From: Acholeplasma sp.
GTDB taxonomy: Bacteria > Bacillota_I > Bacilli_A > Acholeplasmatales > Acholeplasmataceae
DNA length: 8,162 bases
NCBI GenBank assembly: GCA_012837395.1
Contig: DURF01000079.1
Location: 1-8,162 of the forward strand
Reading direction: 5' to 3'
Shown: positions 1 through 6,274 of the stretch, piece after piece
Layout of the letters: every line of letters begins with the position of its first letter
Position numbering within the stretch: the first letter of the stretch is position 1
Notes under the pieces: model-generated
Database searches by the model: none
What the model was told of the DNA's origin: nothing
The model's input: the letters and a program-made list of their open reading frames with translations, nothing else
Translations under genes and position numbers: made by a program

Positions 1-1
1 A

Positions 2-643
2 AAATTATTTTACAAAGAATTAAAAATTGTTAGTTTTGACACTGCACTAGCAACAGTACTTGGATTTTCTCCAATAATTATTCACTATTTACTAATGGCG
101 CTTGTTTCATTAACTGCTGTGACTGCATTTAGTGCTGTTGGTTCAATTTTGGTTGTTGCTTTAATGATTGGACCTGGAGCAACCGCAATGCAGTTTACAA
201 AAGATTTAAAATATACATTATTATGGTCAGCAATTATTGCTATAATAAATAGTGTTTTAGGATACTTCTTAGCTATTATTATTAATGTTACTATTTCAGG
301 CGTAATAGCATCCACTACTTTAATTACCTTTATTTTAGTGTTACTCTTTAACACCAAAAATGGTATCGTATTTAAAGTTGCACGTAGGAGAAAACAAAAA
401 GAGGAATTTGATTTTATAATACTACTAATGCATGTTTATAATCACGAAGGAACAAAGAAAGAAAATATTGAACTTAATTTAGATAATATTCATCATGAAC
501 TTAATTGGTCTTTAAGTAAAGTTAATCATTTTGTTAATCTTGGGCTTAGAAAAAATTATTTTGTTGAAAATGATAACTTAATTAAACTTACTAACCTTGG
601 AAAAGACTATCATGATTTCAAAGTAAATGAATTAAGTAATTAG
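2..643 (+). CDS. Metal ABC transporter permease (ABC-3/TroC-TroD family), 5'-truncated, with C-terminal winged-helix-like tail
   Basis: This is the C-terminal 213 residues of an integral membrane subunit of a Zn/Mn/Fe ABC importer; the reading frame is open to the window edge, so the true start lies upstream. The visible part opens with a segment typical of ABC-3 permeases (FYKELKIVSFDTALATVLG), followed by hydrophobic stretches at visible residues about 25-63, 71-95 and 97-117 and the conserved motif VGSILVVALMIGPGATA at 46-62. From about residue 124 the protein becomes basic and then soluble. Residues about 134-210 resemble the winged-helix domain of DtxR-like regulators (a SLSKVNHFVNLGLRKNYFV recognition-like segment and a KLTNLGKDY wing). 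The stop lies 11 bases before the start of a DtxR-type regulator, so the two form an operon. Metal specificity is inferred from that regulator as probably Mn2+ or Fe2+. The family call is firm; the role of the tail is unknown. Confidence 0.9.
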   Translation, partial: KLFYKELKIVSFDTALATVLGFSPIIIHYLLMALVSLTAVTAFSAVGSILVVALMIGPGATAMQFTKDLKYTLLWSAIIAIINSVLGYFLAIIINVTISGVIASTTLITFILVLLFNTKNGIVFKVARRRKQKEEFDFIILLMHVYNHEGTKKENIELNLDNIHHELNWSLSKVNHFVNLGLRKNYFVENDNLIKLTNLGKDYHDFKVNELSN

Positions 644-654
644 GAGGTAAGTTA

Positions 655-1296
655 ATGCATAGATCAGAAGAAGACTATTTAAAAGCTATTTATGAAATAT
701 CAGTTAATACGGAATCTAATTTAGTAAAGAGTGTTGATGTTGCTGAAACGTTAGGTTTTACAGTACAAAGTGTTAATGAAAAGATTAAGAGACTTGATTC
801 AAAGGGTTATGTTAATTTTATTCCTTACAAGGGAGTTGAATTAACTAAGAAGGGCTTAGAAGAGTCAATTAGAATGGTTCGTGCTCATCGAATTTGGGAA
901 GTGTTTTTAATGGAAAAGCTAGGTTATTCGTGGCATGAAGTTCATGAAGAAGCTGAAGATTTAGAACATGCTGCAAGTGATAAATTAATTGAAAGAATAT
1001 ATAACCTTATTGGAAGACCTAAATATTGTGGTCATGGTAATCCTATTCCAAGTTTTGATGGGAAGATTGAAAATATTTATAAGAAAAGTTTGTTTGAGTT
1101 TGATTTAGGAAATAATTTCATATTAAAAAGGGTGTTTGATAATAAGAAATTATTAATTGATCTAAACAAAAAAGACATTAAAATTAACGATGAATTTAAT
1201 GTCTTAAGTAAAAATGATAAAGTGATTATTATAGTTAAAAATAATATAGAATACACAATAACAAACAATCAAAGTAAAATGTTGTTTGGTGATTAG
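655..1296 (+). CDS. DtxR/MntR-family metal-dependent transcriptional repressor (ScaR/SloR/MtsR-like)
   Basis: This 213-residue metalloregulator probably represses the adjoining metal importer when Mn2+ (or Fe2+) is plentiful. An N-terminal winged helix (about 1-70) is followed by a dimerisation/metal domain (about 71-140) and an SH3/FeoA-like C-terminal domain (about 145-212). Candidate metal ligands are D7, H78, E82, H97, E101, E104, H105, C125, H127 and D162. Glu101 occupies the position of the regulatory Cys102 in DtxR, as in Mn-responsive relatives. The CGHGNPIP motif with C125/H127, and the length, match streptococcal ScaR/SloR/MtsR, whose equivalent residues I recall as about two lower in number. 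The start is fixed by a strong AGGAGGT 6 bases upstream of the ATG, overlapping the permease stop. The operon promoter and operator lie outside the window. DtxR-family assignment is very sure; Mn over Fe is an inference. Confidence 0.93.
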   Translation: MHRSEEDYLKAIYEISVNTESNLVKSVDVAETLGFTVQSVNEKIKRLDSKGYVNFIPYKGVELTKKGLEESIRMVRAHRIWEVFLMEKLGYSWHEVHEEAEDLEHAASDKLIERIYNLIGRPKYCGHGNPIPSFDGKIENIYKKSLFEFDLGNNFILKRVFDNKKLLIDLNKKDIKINDEFNVLSKNDKVIIIVKNNIEYTITNNQSKMLFGD

Positions 1297-1302
1297 AAAA
1301 TA

Positions 1303-1331
1303 AGGGTTGTAGATTAATTCTCTACAACCCT
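1303..1331. terminator. Bidirectional intrinsic terminator between convergent genes
   Basis: A perfect 11-bp inverted repeat (AGGGTTGTAGA at 1303-1313, TCTACAACCCT at 1321-1331) encloses a 7-base loop. On the plus strand it is followed by ATTTCTTTATAA; on the minus strand it is followed by a T-rich tail (TATTTTCTAATC). It therefore fits termination of the metal-transport operon from the left and of the rnmV operon from the right. Its right arm overlaps two bases of the rnmV stop codon. Confidence 0.85.
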
Positions 1332-1863
1332 ATTTCTTTATAATTTTCTTAAGTTCATCTTTTCTTATTCCTAGGCTATTTAATCGGTTTAACAATCTCT
1401 TTCCATTACAATTATCTATCTTTAAATAATTGGTAAGTTTTAATCTTTTTTCTTTACTATTATTATAACCAACAAGTTTTAATTCTAATAAATCATTTAG
1501 TTTTAAGTTGTTATTGTTTTTATTAAATCTTATTATATTATTAATTTCTAATCTTAATATTTCATCATCAATATGTTCTAACCCAATTTTTTTATTGTTT
1601 TTGCTTCTTGCTATGCTTCGTTTAAAAAATACATGACTAACATTTTCCAACTCTTTTTCTAATTTAGTTCTTATTTGTTTACCTGGATAATCCGGATCCA
1701 TACAAAGAATAATGTCATGTGTTTTATTAATTGTTTTTAAATAGTTGATCGTATCTTCGTTAGTTTCAGACCCATTTACACTTACAACATTTATATTAGG
1801 ATATAGCCTTTTAAGTTTCGCTATATCATTTTTACCTTCAACAACAAATATTTGTGGTTTCAT
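1330..1863 (-). CDS. rnmV: Ribonuclease M5 (5S rRNA maturation, Toprim domain)
   Basis: RNase M5 is the Toprim-fold endonuclease that trims precursor 5S rRNA in low-GC Gram-positive bacteria, in Bacillus with help from ribosomal protein L18. The 177-residue product is close to the usual length of about 180-190. The Toprim motifs are clear: VVEGKND at 7-13 with catalytic Glu9, a GSE at 31-33, and CMDPDYPGKQIR at 54-65 with metal-binding D56 and D58. The family signature FFKRSIARSKNNKKIGLEH follows at about 79-97. The C-terminal half (about 100-177) is Lys/Asn-rich, as expected for the RNA-binding part. Its ATG overlaps the TGA of the upstream HD-domain gene (ATGA), which points to translational coupling. 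The usual neighbour ksgA/rsmA is not in the window. Stop is TAG at the terminator. Confidence 0.93.
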   Translation of the reverse strand: MKPQIFVVEGKNDIAKLKRLYPNINVVSVNGSETNEDTINYLKTINKTHDIILCMDPDYPGKQIRTKLEKELENVSHVFFKRSIARSKNNKKIGLEHIDDEILRLEINNIIRFNKNNNNLKLNDLLELKLVGYNNSKEKRLKLTNYLKIDNCNGKRLLNRLNSLGIRKDELKKIIKK

Positions 1864-3044
1864 TTTCTAAAGAAAAACTTTTCATCTGTTTTTTGTCCGC
1901 TTGAAGACAGGCTCTTAATTATTGTTGATTCTTTGTAAAGGCTTGATATTTTATTATTGTTTAATAAAATATAAATCTTTCCTTCTTCTTCGGTCGGATA
2001 AGTTTGTTCATAAACTTTTCTTGTTGCTGTAAAGTATTTTATTTCATCTTTTGTCATGTTTTTAATTATATCATTAACCTTACTAGTATTAACATCTATA
2101 TAAGACCATATATTGCGGTCCAGGAAGTCTTTTGATAAAACCTTAAGTATTTCGTCGTTTGAATTTATAAATGATGAAAAAAGTCCGTTTATATAGTAAT
2201 CATCAATTGATAAATAATCACTAATATTAAATGTTTGGTCAATTATTTTTCTAATTGGTTCAATATTACAATTAAATTTATATTCTTCTTTTAACAAATC
2301 TTTAATTCTTAAATATATTTTTTCCAATATTACTTCATATGCTCTACACACTCTATGGAAATATACTTGCCAGTACATGTGATACCTATTAATTAAATAG
2401 TTCTCTATCGCGTTAATACCGTTTTCTCGAAAGACAACTTTATTTTCTTTAACATCTAAAACTCTTATTAACCTATCAATATCAATATTGCCGTAGGGTG
2501 TTCCTGTAAAATAGGCGTCTCTAAGTAAATAATCAATTCTATCAACATCTAATTGACTAGATATTAACTGTTCTAAAATTGGATGTTTACCTTCTTTTAA
2601 AATAATTGAAGCAACATCATCTAAAAACTCTTTATCAACCCTATTTAATATTCTATTAAGTTCTTTGTCTTCCTTAATTATTTTAGCACCTAATATTTCG
2701 TGATCAGTTTTAAAAACATCTTCAAATGCATGTGAATAAGGTCCATGACCAATGTCATGAACTAATGCTGTTGTTAAAAACAAAAGTTTTTCTCTTTCAC
2801 TTAAGTAATTATTCAAACTTTCATTTTTTAAAAATTTGGTTGCGATATGATATGTCCCAAGCGAATGAGAAAATCTTGAGTGTTCCGCACCATGAAAAAT
2901 CATTGAAACTCCTGAGAGTTGTCTAATTCTTCTAAGCCTTTGAAAAGCGTTTGAATCAATAATTTTCATTATAACATCATATTCAACTGTAATATATCCA
3001 TATAATGGATCGGTAAAGACTTGTTCTTTGATTTTTTTTATCAT
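1860..3044 (-). CDS. HD-domain phosphohydrolase (YwfO/dNTPase-like, SAMHD1-related)
   Basis: This 394-residue cytosolic protein belongs to the HD superfamily that includes bacterial dNTP triphosphohydrolases and SAMHD1; B. subtilis YwfO and E. faecalis EF1143 are typical relatives. The four metal ligands are visible: H60 in HSRFSHSLG, H96 and D97 in LVHDIGHGPYSH, and D166 in the DVDRIDYLLRD segment. The N-terminal opening (FTDPLYGYITVE) and the FQRLRRIRQLSG block at about 34-44 are typical of the subfamily. The C-terminal third is less conserved. The likely reaction is hydrolysis of (d)NTPs to nucleoside and triphosphate; substrate is inferred from the family only. The ATG is preceded by an AAGGA ribosome site that overlaps the stop of the VOC gene, leaving a 9-base gap. 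The gene ends in TGA inside the rnmV start, so it is co-transcribed with both neighbours. Confidence 0.88.
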   Translation of the reverse strand: MIKKIKEQVFTDPLYGYITVEYDVIMKIIDSNAFQRLRRIRQLSGVSMIFHGAEHSRFSHSLGTYHIATKFLKNESLNNYLSEREKLLFLTTALVHDIGHGPYSHAFEDVFKTDHEILGAKIIKEDKELNRILNRVDKEFLDDVASIILKEGKHPILEQLISSQLDVDRIDYLLRDAYFTGTPYGNIDIDRLIRVLDVKENKVVFRENGINAIENYLINRYHMYWQVYFHRVCRAYEVILEKIYLRIKDLLKEEYKFNCNIEPIRKIIDQTFNISDYLSIDDYYINGLFSSFINSNDEILKVLSKDFLDRNIWSYIDVNTSKVNDIIKNMTKDEIKYFTATRKVYEQTYPTEEEGKIYILLNNNKISSLYKESTIIKSLSSSGQKTDEKFFFRK

Positions 3045-3053
3045 AATAGTTCC

Positions 3054-3890
3054 TTAAAAGTATACCTTAACTTCATTTATATCAAGAAAATACTTTCCTT
3101 TTATATCTTCTTTTATTTCTAATCTATTATCCTTTAATGTTTCAACAAAATCATCTAATTCACTAGTCGGAACATTTAAATGATAATCTGCTAACCCAGC
3201 CATATTATCAGGACGGTTTATCGCATTTAATCCATTCCATATATTAATACCAATATGATGATGATAATTACCACTACTTAAAAATATTGCTGATCTTGCG
3301 TTTAACATTTGATCAAATCCTAAAACATCGATAAAGAAGTTGTTAGCTCTTAGTAAATTATTAACATGAAAATGTAGATGTCCAACAATAGTTTCTTTGG
3401 GCATTTTAAATGGTTTGTCCGATGTTCTACTTTTAATTAAATTTTCATAATCCATTGGTTCAGTAACCATTTTTACTTCATTATCATAAAACTCCCATTT
3501 TGAATCAGGATAATCTGCATAGATTTCAATTCCGTTCATATCAGGGTCGTTTAAATATAGAGCTTCACTAACATGGTGGTCTGAACCACCTGTTATTCTT
3601 TGTTCGGTTTTTAAAAAATGATGTAATAAGTTTCCTAACTCATTTCGATTTGGCAACAATAGCGCAAAATGGTAAAGACCAGTTGTTTTAACTTTCGGTA
3701 TAACATCATCTCTTGTAGTTAATGTAAATAAAATTTTATCTTCTATTCCCATGTTATATTCGTTATTGTTTTCACTTACCAAATCAAGTCCTAGAGCATT
3801 TTGGTAAAACTTTAAAGATTTATCAATATCTTTTACCATTAATGTGAAATGGTCAATCATTTTATGGTTTTTTGTATGATATTTAAACAT
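3054..3890 (-). CDS. Two-domain VOC-family protein (CatE/YfiE-like glyoxalase/extradiol dioxygenase fold)
   Basis: A 278-residue vicinal-oxygen-chelate protein made of two tandem glyoxalase-like modules (about 11-125 and 168-278). It matches the Bacillus CatE/YfiE type: TGLYHFALLLPNRNELG at about 70-86, SDHHVSEALYLNDPDMNGIEIYAD at 103-126, IVGHLHFHV at 168-176 and the NYHHHIGINIW stretch at 208-218. Candidate metal-binding residues are H14, H74 and E122 in the first module, and H171 and H210-H212 in the second. The last strand (FLDINEVKVYF) is short and has Lys at the place where an acidic ligand sits in module one. Relatives are annotated as catechol 2,3-dioxygenase, but many are of unknown substrate, so no reaction is assigned. 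Start chosen for the AAGGAG site 7-8 bases before the ATG. Co-directional with pduL upstream and 9 bases from the HD gene downstream. Confidence 0.87.
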   Translation of the reverse strand: MFKYHTKNHKMIDHFTLMVKDIDKSLKFYQNALGLDLVSENNNEYNMGIEDKILFTLTTRDDVIPKVKTTGLYHFALLLPNRNELGNLLHHFLKTEQRITGGSDHHVSEALYLNDPDMNGIEIYADYPDSKWEFYDNEVKMVTEPMDYENLIKSRTSDKPFKMPKETIVGHLHFHVNNLLRANNFFIDVLGFDQMLNARSAIFLSSGNYHHHIGINIWNGLNAINRPDNMAGLADYHLNVPTSELDDFVETLKDNRLEIKEDIKGKYFLDINEVKVYF

Positions 3891-3912
3891 ATTTTTCTCC
3901 TTTTAAAGTACA

Positions 3913-3932
3913 AAATGCCCTTTTAGGCATTT
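3913..3932 (-). terminator. Weak hairpin/possible partial terminator between pduL and the VOC gene
   Basis: A 7-bp perfect inverted repeat (AAATGCC / GGCATTT) with a 6-base loop lies just past the pduL stop. On the minus strand the run TTTTGTACTTTAAAA follows the stem. The stem is short and the T-run broken, so it may only reduce read-through or stabilise the pduL mRNA. No clear promoter was seen for the VOC gene, which sits about 20 bases further on, so some read-through from the pduL promoter is likely. Confidence 0.45.
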
Positions 3933-3935
3933 CGT

Positions 3936-4505
3936 TTATTTGACTAACTCTACTAAGTCTCCAGTATTTAATAAAAATGCACTACCATCATCTGTATCTA
4001 AATGGCAGTCTAATCTAAAGTCTTTATGAACACGGCATAATACATTCCCTAAAATTCCTGGTTTAACACCACCAACTTTAATTTGAACAACTTCACGGTC
4101 TTTCACACCAAACTTTTCAGCTTCTTCTGGTGAGAAATGGATGTGACGATCTGCAACAATTACACCTTCAGTAATTTCTACTTCACCATTTGGTCCAACT
4201 AATTTGGCTGCTCCACTACCTTTAATGTCACCTGATGATCTAACTGGTGCACTAAATTTTCCTCTTCTAGCATCACTGTGTGATAATTCGATTTGTGTTT
4301 GTTTTCTAGTTGGCCCTAAAATTCTAACACCTTTAATAACTCCACCCTCAGGACTTACTACATCAACTTTTTCATTAGTCGCAAATTGTCCTGGTTGACT
4401 TAAATCTTTTAATATTGTTAATTTATAACCTTTCCCAAATAAAATTTCTAAATGTTCTTCGCTTAAATGTGCGTGTCTTCCTGATATTCCTACTGGTATT
4501 TTCAT
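3936..4505 (-). CDS. pduL: Phosphate propanoyltransferase / phosphotransacylase, PduL type
   Basis: PduL interconverts acyl-CoA and acyl-phosphate (acetyl or propanoyl), linking CoA thioesters to acetate kinase and ATP formation. The 189-residue product carries the two PduL repeats. The first has SGRHAHLS (H11, H13) and QIELSHSDAR (E73, H76). The second has VADRHIHFSPEEAEKFGV (R120, H121, H123) and CHLDTDDGSAF (H168, D170, D172). These His and acidic residues match the di-zinc centre known for the family. There is no N-terminal microcompartment targeting extension: the conserved PVGISGRHAH begins at residue 4, and no shell or pdu genes are nearby. This suggests a free cytosolic enzyme serving as the main phosphotransacetylase, as proposed for mollicutes lacking Pta. 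A strong AAGGAGGAG ribosome site and a near-consensus promoter precede it. Confidence 0.93.
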   Translation of the reverse strand: MKIPVGISGRHAHLSEEHLEILFGKGYKLTILKDLSQPGQFATNEKVDVVSPEGGVIKGVRILGPTRKQTQIELSHSDARRGKFSAPVRSSGDIKGSGAAKLVGPNGEVEITEGVIVADRHIHFSPEEAEKFGVKDREVVQIKVGGVKPGILGNVLCRVHKDFRLDCHLDTDDGSAFLLNTGDLVELVK

Positions 4506-4534
4506 AATATAACTCCTCCTTATTTATCTTATTT

Positions 4535-4563
4535 ATTATAACATTTATATATTATATCTTCAA
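4535..4563 (-). promoter_or_regulatory. Sigma-A-type extended -10 promoter for pduL
   Basis: Read on the minus strand, a TTGAAG -35 box (4558-4563) is followed by a 17-base spacer and a consensus TATAAT -10 box (4535-4540), with TGT directly before it giving the extended TGnTATAAT form. Transcription would start near 4528, about 23 bases before the pduL ATG, with the AAGGAGGAG ribosome site (4513-4521) in between. No operator-like repeat was seen. Confidence 0.75.
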
Positions 4564-4568
4564 TATAT

Positions 4569-4577
4569 TGCTATATT
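4569..4577 (+). promoter_or_regulatory. Possible extended -10 promoter for the HIT gene
   Basis: TGCTATATT matches an extended -10 element (TGn plus a five-of-six -10 box) and would start transcription near 4584, some 12 bases before the ribosome site. No good -35 box is present at 16-18 bases. Because the region is almost pure A/T, chance matches are likely. It lies back to back with the pduL promoter. Confidence 0.35.
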
Positions 4578-4595
4578 ATGTGATAAAATGAACAT

Positions 4596-4600
4596 GGAGG
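4596..4600 (+). promoter_or_regulatory. Ribosome binding site that fixes the HIT start
   Basis: GGAGG sits 8 bases before the ATG at 4609. An in-frame ATG at 4588 lies upstream of this site, has no ribosome site of its own and would translate through GGAGG. The downstream ATG is therefore the real start. Confidence 0.8.
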
Positions 4601-4608
4601 TAATACAA

Positions 4609-5022
4609 ATGACAGTATTTGAAATGATTATTGCTAGAAAAATTCCTAGCCATATAGTGTATGAAGATGATTTAATAATTGCTTTTTTAGATATTTCACA
4701 AGCAACAAAAGGTCACACTTTAGTTGTTCCTAAAAAGCCTTATGAGAATATTTTTGATATTCCTGAAGATTTACTTAAACATTTAATTGGTGTTGTTAAA
4801 AAGTTATCACCAGCAATTAAAAATGCATTTAATGCAACTGGCATTAACATTGTTAATAATAACGGTAAAGATGCTGGCCAAACAGTTTTCCACTATCATT
4901 TTCATATTGTGCCACGTTATGAAAATGATAACTTTAATATTATCTTTAGTAATAATGCTAATACATTAAATGAAGAGGAATATAAAAAAAGAGCTACTTT
5001 AATTAAAGCGGCTCTATTATAA
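4609..5022 (+). CDS. HIT-family (HINT-like) nucleotide hydrolase
   Basis: A 137-residue histidine-triad protein of the HINT branch, which hydrolyses AMP-linked phosphoramidates and related adenylates. The N-terminus (MTVFEMIIARKIPSHIVYEDD) is the standard start of the family, followed by AFLDISQATKGHTLVVPKKPY at about 25-45. The triad is HYHFHIVPRY, with H95, H97 and H99; the middle histidine is the expected nucleophile. Length is normal for the family. It is divergent from pduL with about 100 bases between starts. Its last 20 bases overlap the 3' end of the convergent histidine kinase gene, and no clear plus-strand terminator follows. The biological substrate cannot be told from sequence. 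Confidence 0.93.
   Translation: MTVFEMIIARKIPSHIVYEDDLIIAFLDISQATKGHTLVVPKKPYENIFDIPEDLLKHLIGVVKKLSPAIKNAFNATGINIVNNNGKDAGQTVFHYHFHIVPRYENDNFNIIFSNNANTLNEEEYKKRATLIKAALL
4984..5015 (-). terminator. Intrinsic terminator of the two-component operon, inside the HIT coding sequence
   Basis: On the minus strand the arms AGAGC and GCTCT enclose the palindrome CTTTAATTAAAG. This gives a stem of about 11 positions with one mismatch and one G-U pair, closed by an AATT loop, followed directly by seven T residues. The hairpin begins 5 bases before the kinase TAA ends and uses that stop codon as part of its loop side. All of it lies within the 3' end of the convergent HIT gene. On the plus strand the tail is only ATTATAAATTT, so it is poor in that direction. 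Confidence 0.75.
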
Positions 5023-6274
5023 ATTTAACTCCTTTTGGACAATTTTCAATTGTTAGTTTTAAATTAAAGTTAGCTGTAATTTTTTGAACAATTGTTAAAC
5101 CTAGTCCAAACTGACCTTTATAACCTTTTTCATAAGGTTTAAATTCAGCATTAATAAATCTTTCATTAATATGCTCACCGTCATTATAGATGGTGAGTTT
5201 TTGATTTTTTAATGTTATTTTAATAACTGTTTTTGCATATCTTAAAGCATTTTCTACGATATTACTTACCATAGTATAATAATGTTCTTCAAGACCATTT
5301 AAATAACTGTTATCTAAATCAAGTTCAAAGTTAATATCTCTTTTAAATTTAAAATTGTTAACTATTGTATTAATAACTTGATTCATATTAACCGGATGAA
5401 ATTCAGCTTTGTCATCAATATATTCTATTCTATTCCACTCTAACAACTTTTTAACTTTATCAGTTAAAATATCAGTTTGTCTTAAAATAATATCAATATC
5501 TTTAACATCGGTAATGCCGTCTCTAATCGCTTCGCTATAAGATTTTATAACAGCAATCGGTGTTTTAATATCATGTGATAGGTTTTGGAGCATTTCTTGT
5601 TTAACTTCATCGTTTGTTAATATTTCTTCTCGCATGTGATCAATTGTTGTTGCTAGTTCAGCTATTTCATCATTACCTTCTATTCTAATTGGTGTTTGAT
5701 ATGATGTTTGAACTAGTTTTGAAACATCTACTTGTAATGTTTTAATACGCTCTACTGTTACACTTGTCCAAAGTAAAATAATTGCATTGCCTAAAATAAT
5801 AATTGCAATAAAACCAATCATAATAATTCCACCAATAGGCTCACTTAACATTTTGGCATAGGCACCATCATTAATGCTAATAATGTAGTAGTTATCATCT
5901 TTAGTTACTAAGTATTGGAGTGATTGATGTTCATAAATTTTATCTTTTTCAATCATAGTTTTATATTCGTTAATAAAGTCTAGGGTTTTTTGTTCATCCA
6001 CATATTCCAAAAAATTATCTCTTATAATTTTTTCTTCACTAATATCATATATTGCATAGGAATAATATTGACTATATTGACTCGCTGTTGTTTTATCAAA
6101 AGAATCTACTAGAAAATTATGGTATGTTACAAAGTTTTCTTCTGCTCTAACTTTTGAAAATGAACTTAGTGATCTTCTAAATATTACAACAAATAAAATA
6201 CTTGTAACTAAAGTAATAATTGTAAATATTAAATTAATTTGTGTTGATAAACTTAGTCTACGCTTTTGTTTCAT
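5003..6274 (-). CDS. Membrane sensor histidine kinase (HAMP/HisKA/HATPase)
   Basis: A 423-residue sensor kinase partnered with the response regulator just upstream. A transmembrane helix at about 13-33, an extracytoplasmic sensor region of about 113 residues (34-146) and a second helix at about 147-171 are followed by a HAMP-like linker (about 172-224). The HisKA dimerisation domain has the H-box NLSHDIKTPIAVIKSYSEAI with phospho-acceptor H234. The ATPase domain carries the N-box IVENALRYA (N342), G1 as YNDGEHI (D365, G366) and G2 as GQFGLGLTIV (388-395). The sensor region has many Tyr/Ser/Asp and no recognised ligand motif, so the signal is unknown. Architecture resembles CssS and related kinases. 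The ATG overlaps the TGA of the regulator gene (ATGA) and has only a weak GGA site, suggesting translational coupling. The 3' end overlaps the HIT gene by 20 bases. Confidence 0.93.
   Translation of the reverse strand: MKQKRRLSLSTQINLIFTIITLVTSILFVVIFRRSLSSFSKVRAEENFVTYHNFLVDSFDKTTASQYSQYYSYAIYDISEEKIIRDNFLEYVDEQKTLDFINEYKTMIEKDKIYEHQSLQYLVTKDDNYYIISINDGAYAKMLSEPIGGIIMIGFIAIIILGNAIILLWTSVTVERIKTLQVDVSKLVQTSYQTPIRIEGNDEIAELATTIDHMREEILTNDEVKQEMLQNLSHDIKTPIAVIKSYSEAIRDGITDVKDIDIILRQTDILTDKVKKLLEWNRIEYIDDKAEFHPVNMNQVINTIVNNFKFKRDINFELDLDNSYLNGLEEHYYTMVSNIVENALRYAKTVIKITLKNQKLTIYNDGEHINERFINAEFKPYEKGYKGQFGLGLTIVQKITANFNLKLTIENCPKGVKFIIEPL

Noticed and set aside
85..357. Minus-strand 90-residue open frame opposite the permease
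   Set aside because: It is the antisense shadow of the hydrophobic permease segment; there is no ribosome site and no recognisable protein.
1077..1268. Minus-strand 63-residue open frame opposite the metalloregulator
   Set aside because: Low-complexity Leu/Ser/Asn shadow of a firmly identified gene.
1860..1863. TGA here and at 6271-6273 read as tryptophan (Mycoplasma code)
   Set aside because: Both TGAs fall at the expected C-termini with ATGA start-stop overlaps, and tryptophan is TGG throughout, so TGA is a stop.
2726..2926. Plus-strand 66-residue open frame inside the HD gene
   Set aside because: Lies across the conserved HD motifs of the real gene; no ribosome site or family match.
4204..4398. 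Plus-strand 64-residue open frame inside pduL
   Set aside because: Antisense shadow of the conserved PduL core.
4588..4608. Upstream ATG as HIT start
   Set aside because: The GGAGG ribosome site lies downstream of it and serves the ATG at 4609, where family homology begins.
4787..4969. Second plus-strand frame inside the HIT gene
   Set aside because: Out-of-frame shadow of the histidine-triad coding region with no start signal.
4997..5008. Perfect 12-base palindrome CTTTAATTAAAG as a protein-binding site
   Set aside because: It is explained as the apical part of the minus-strand terminator hairpin.
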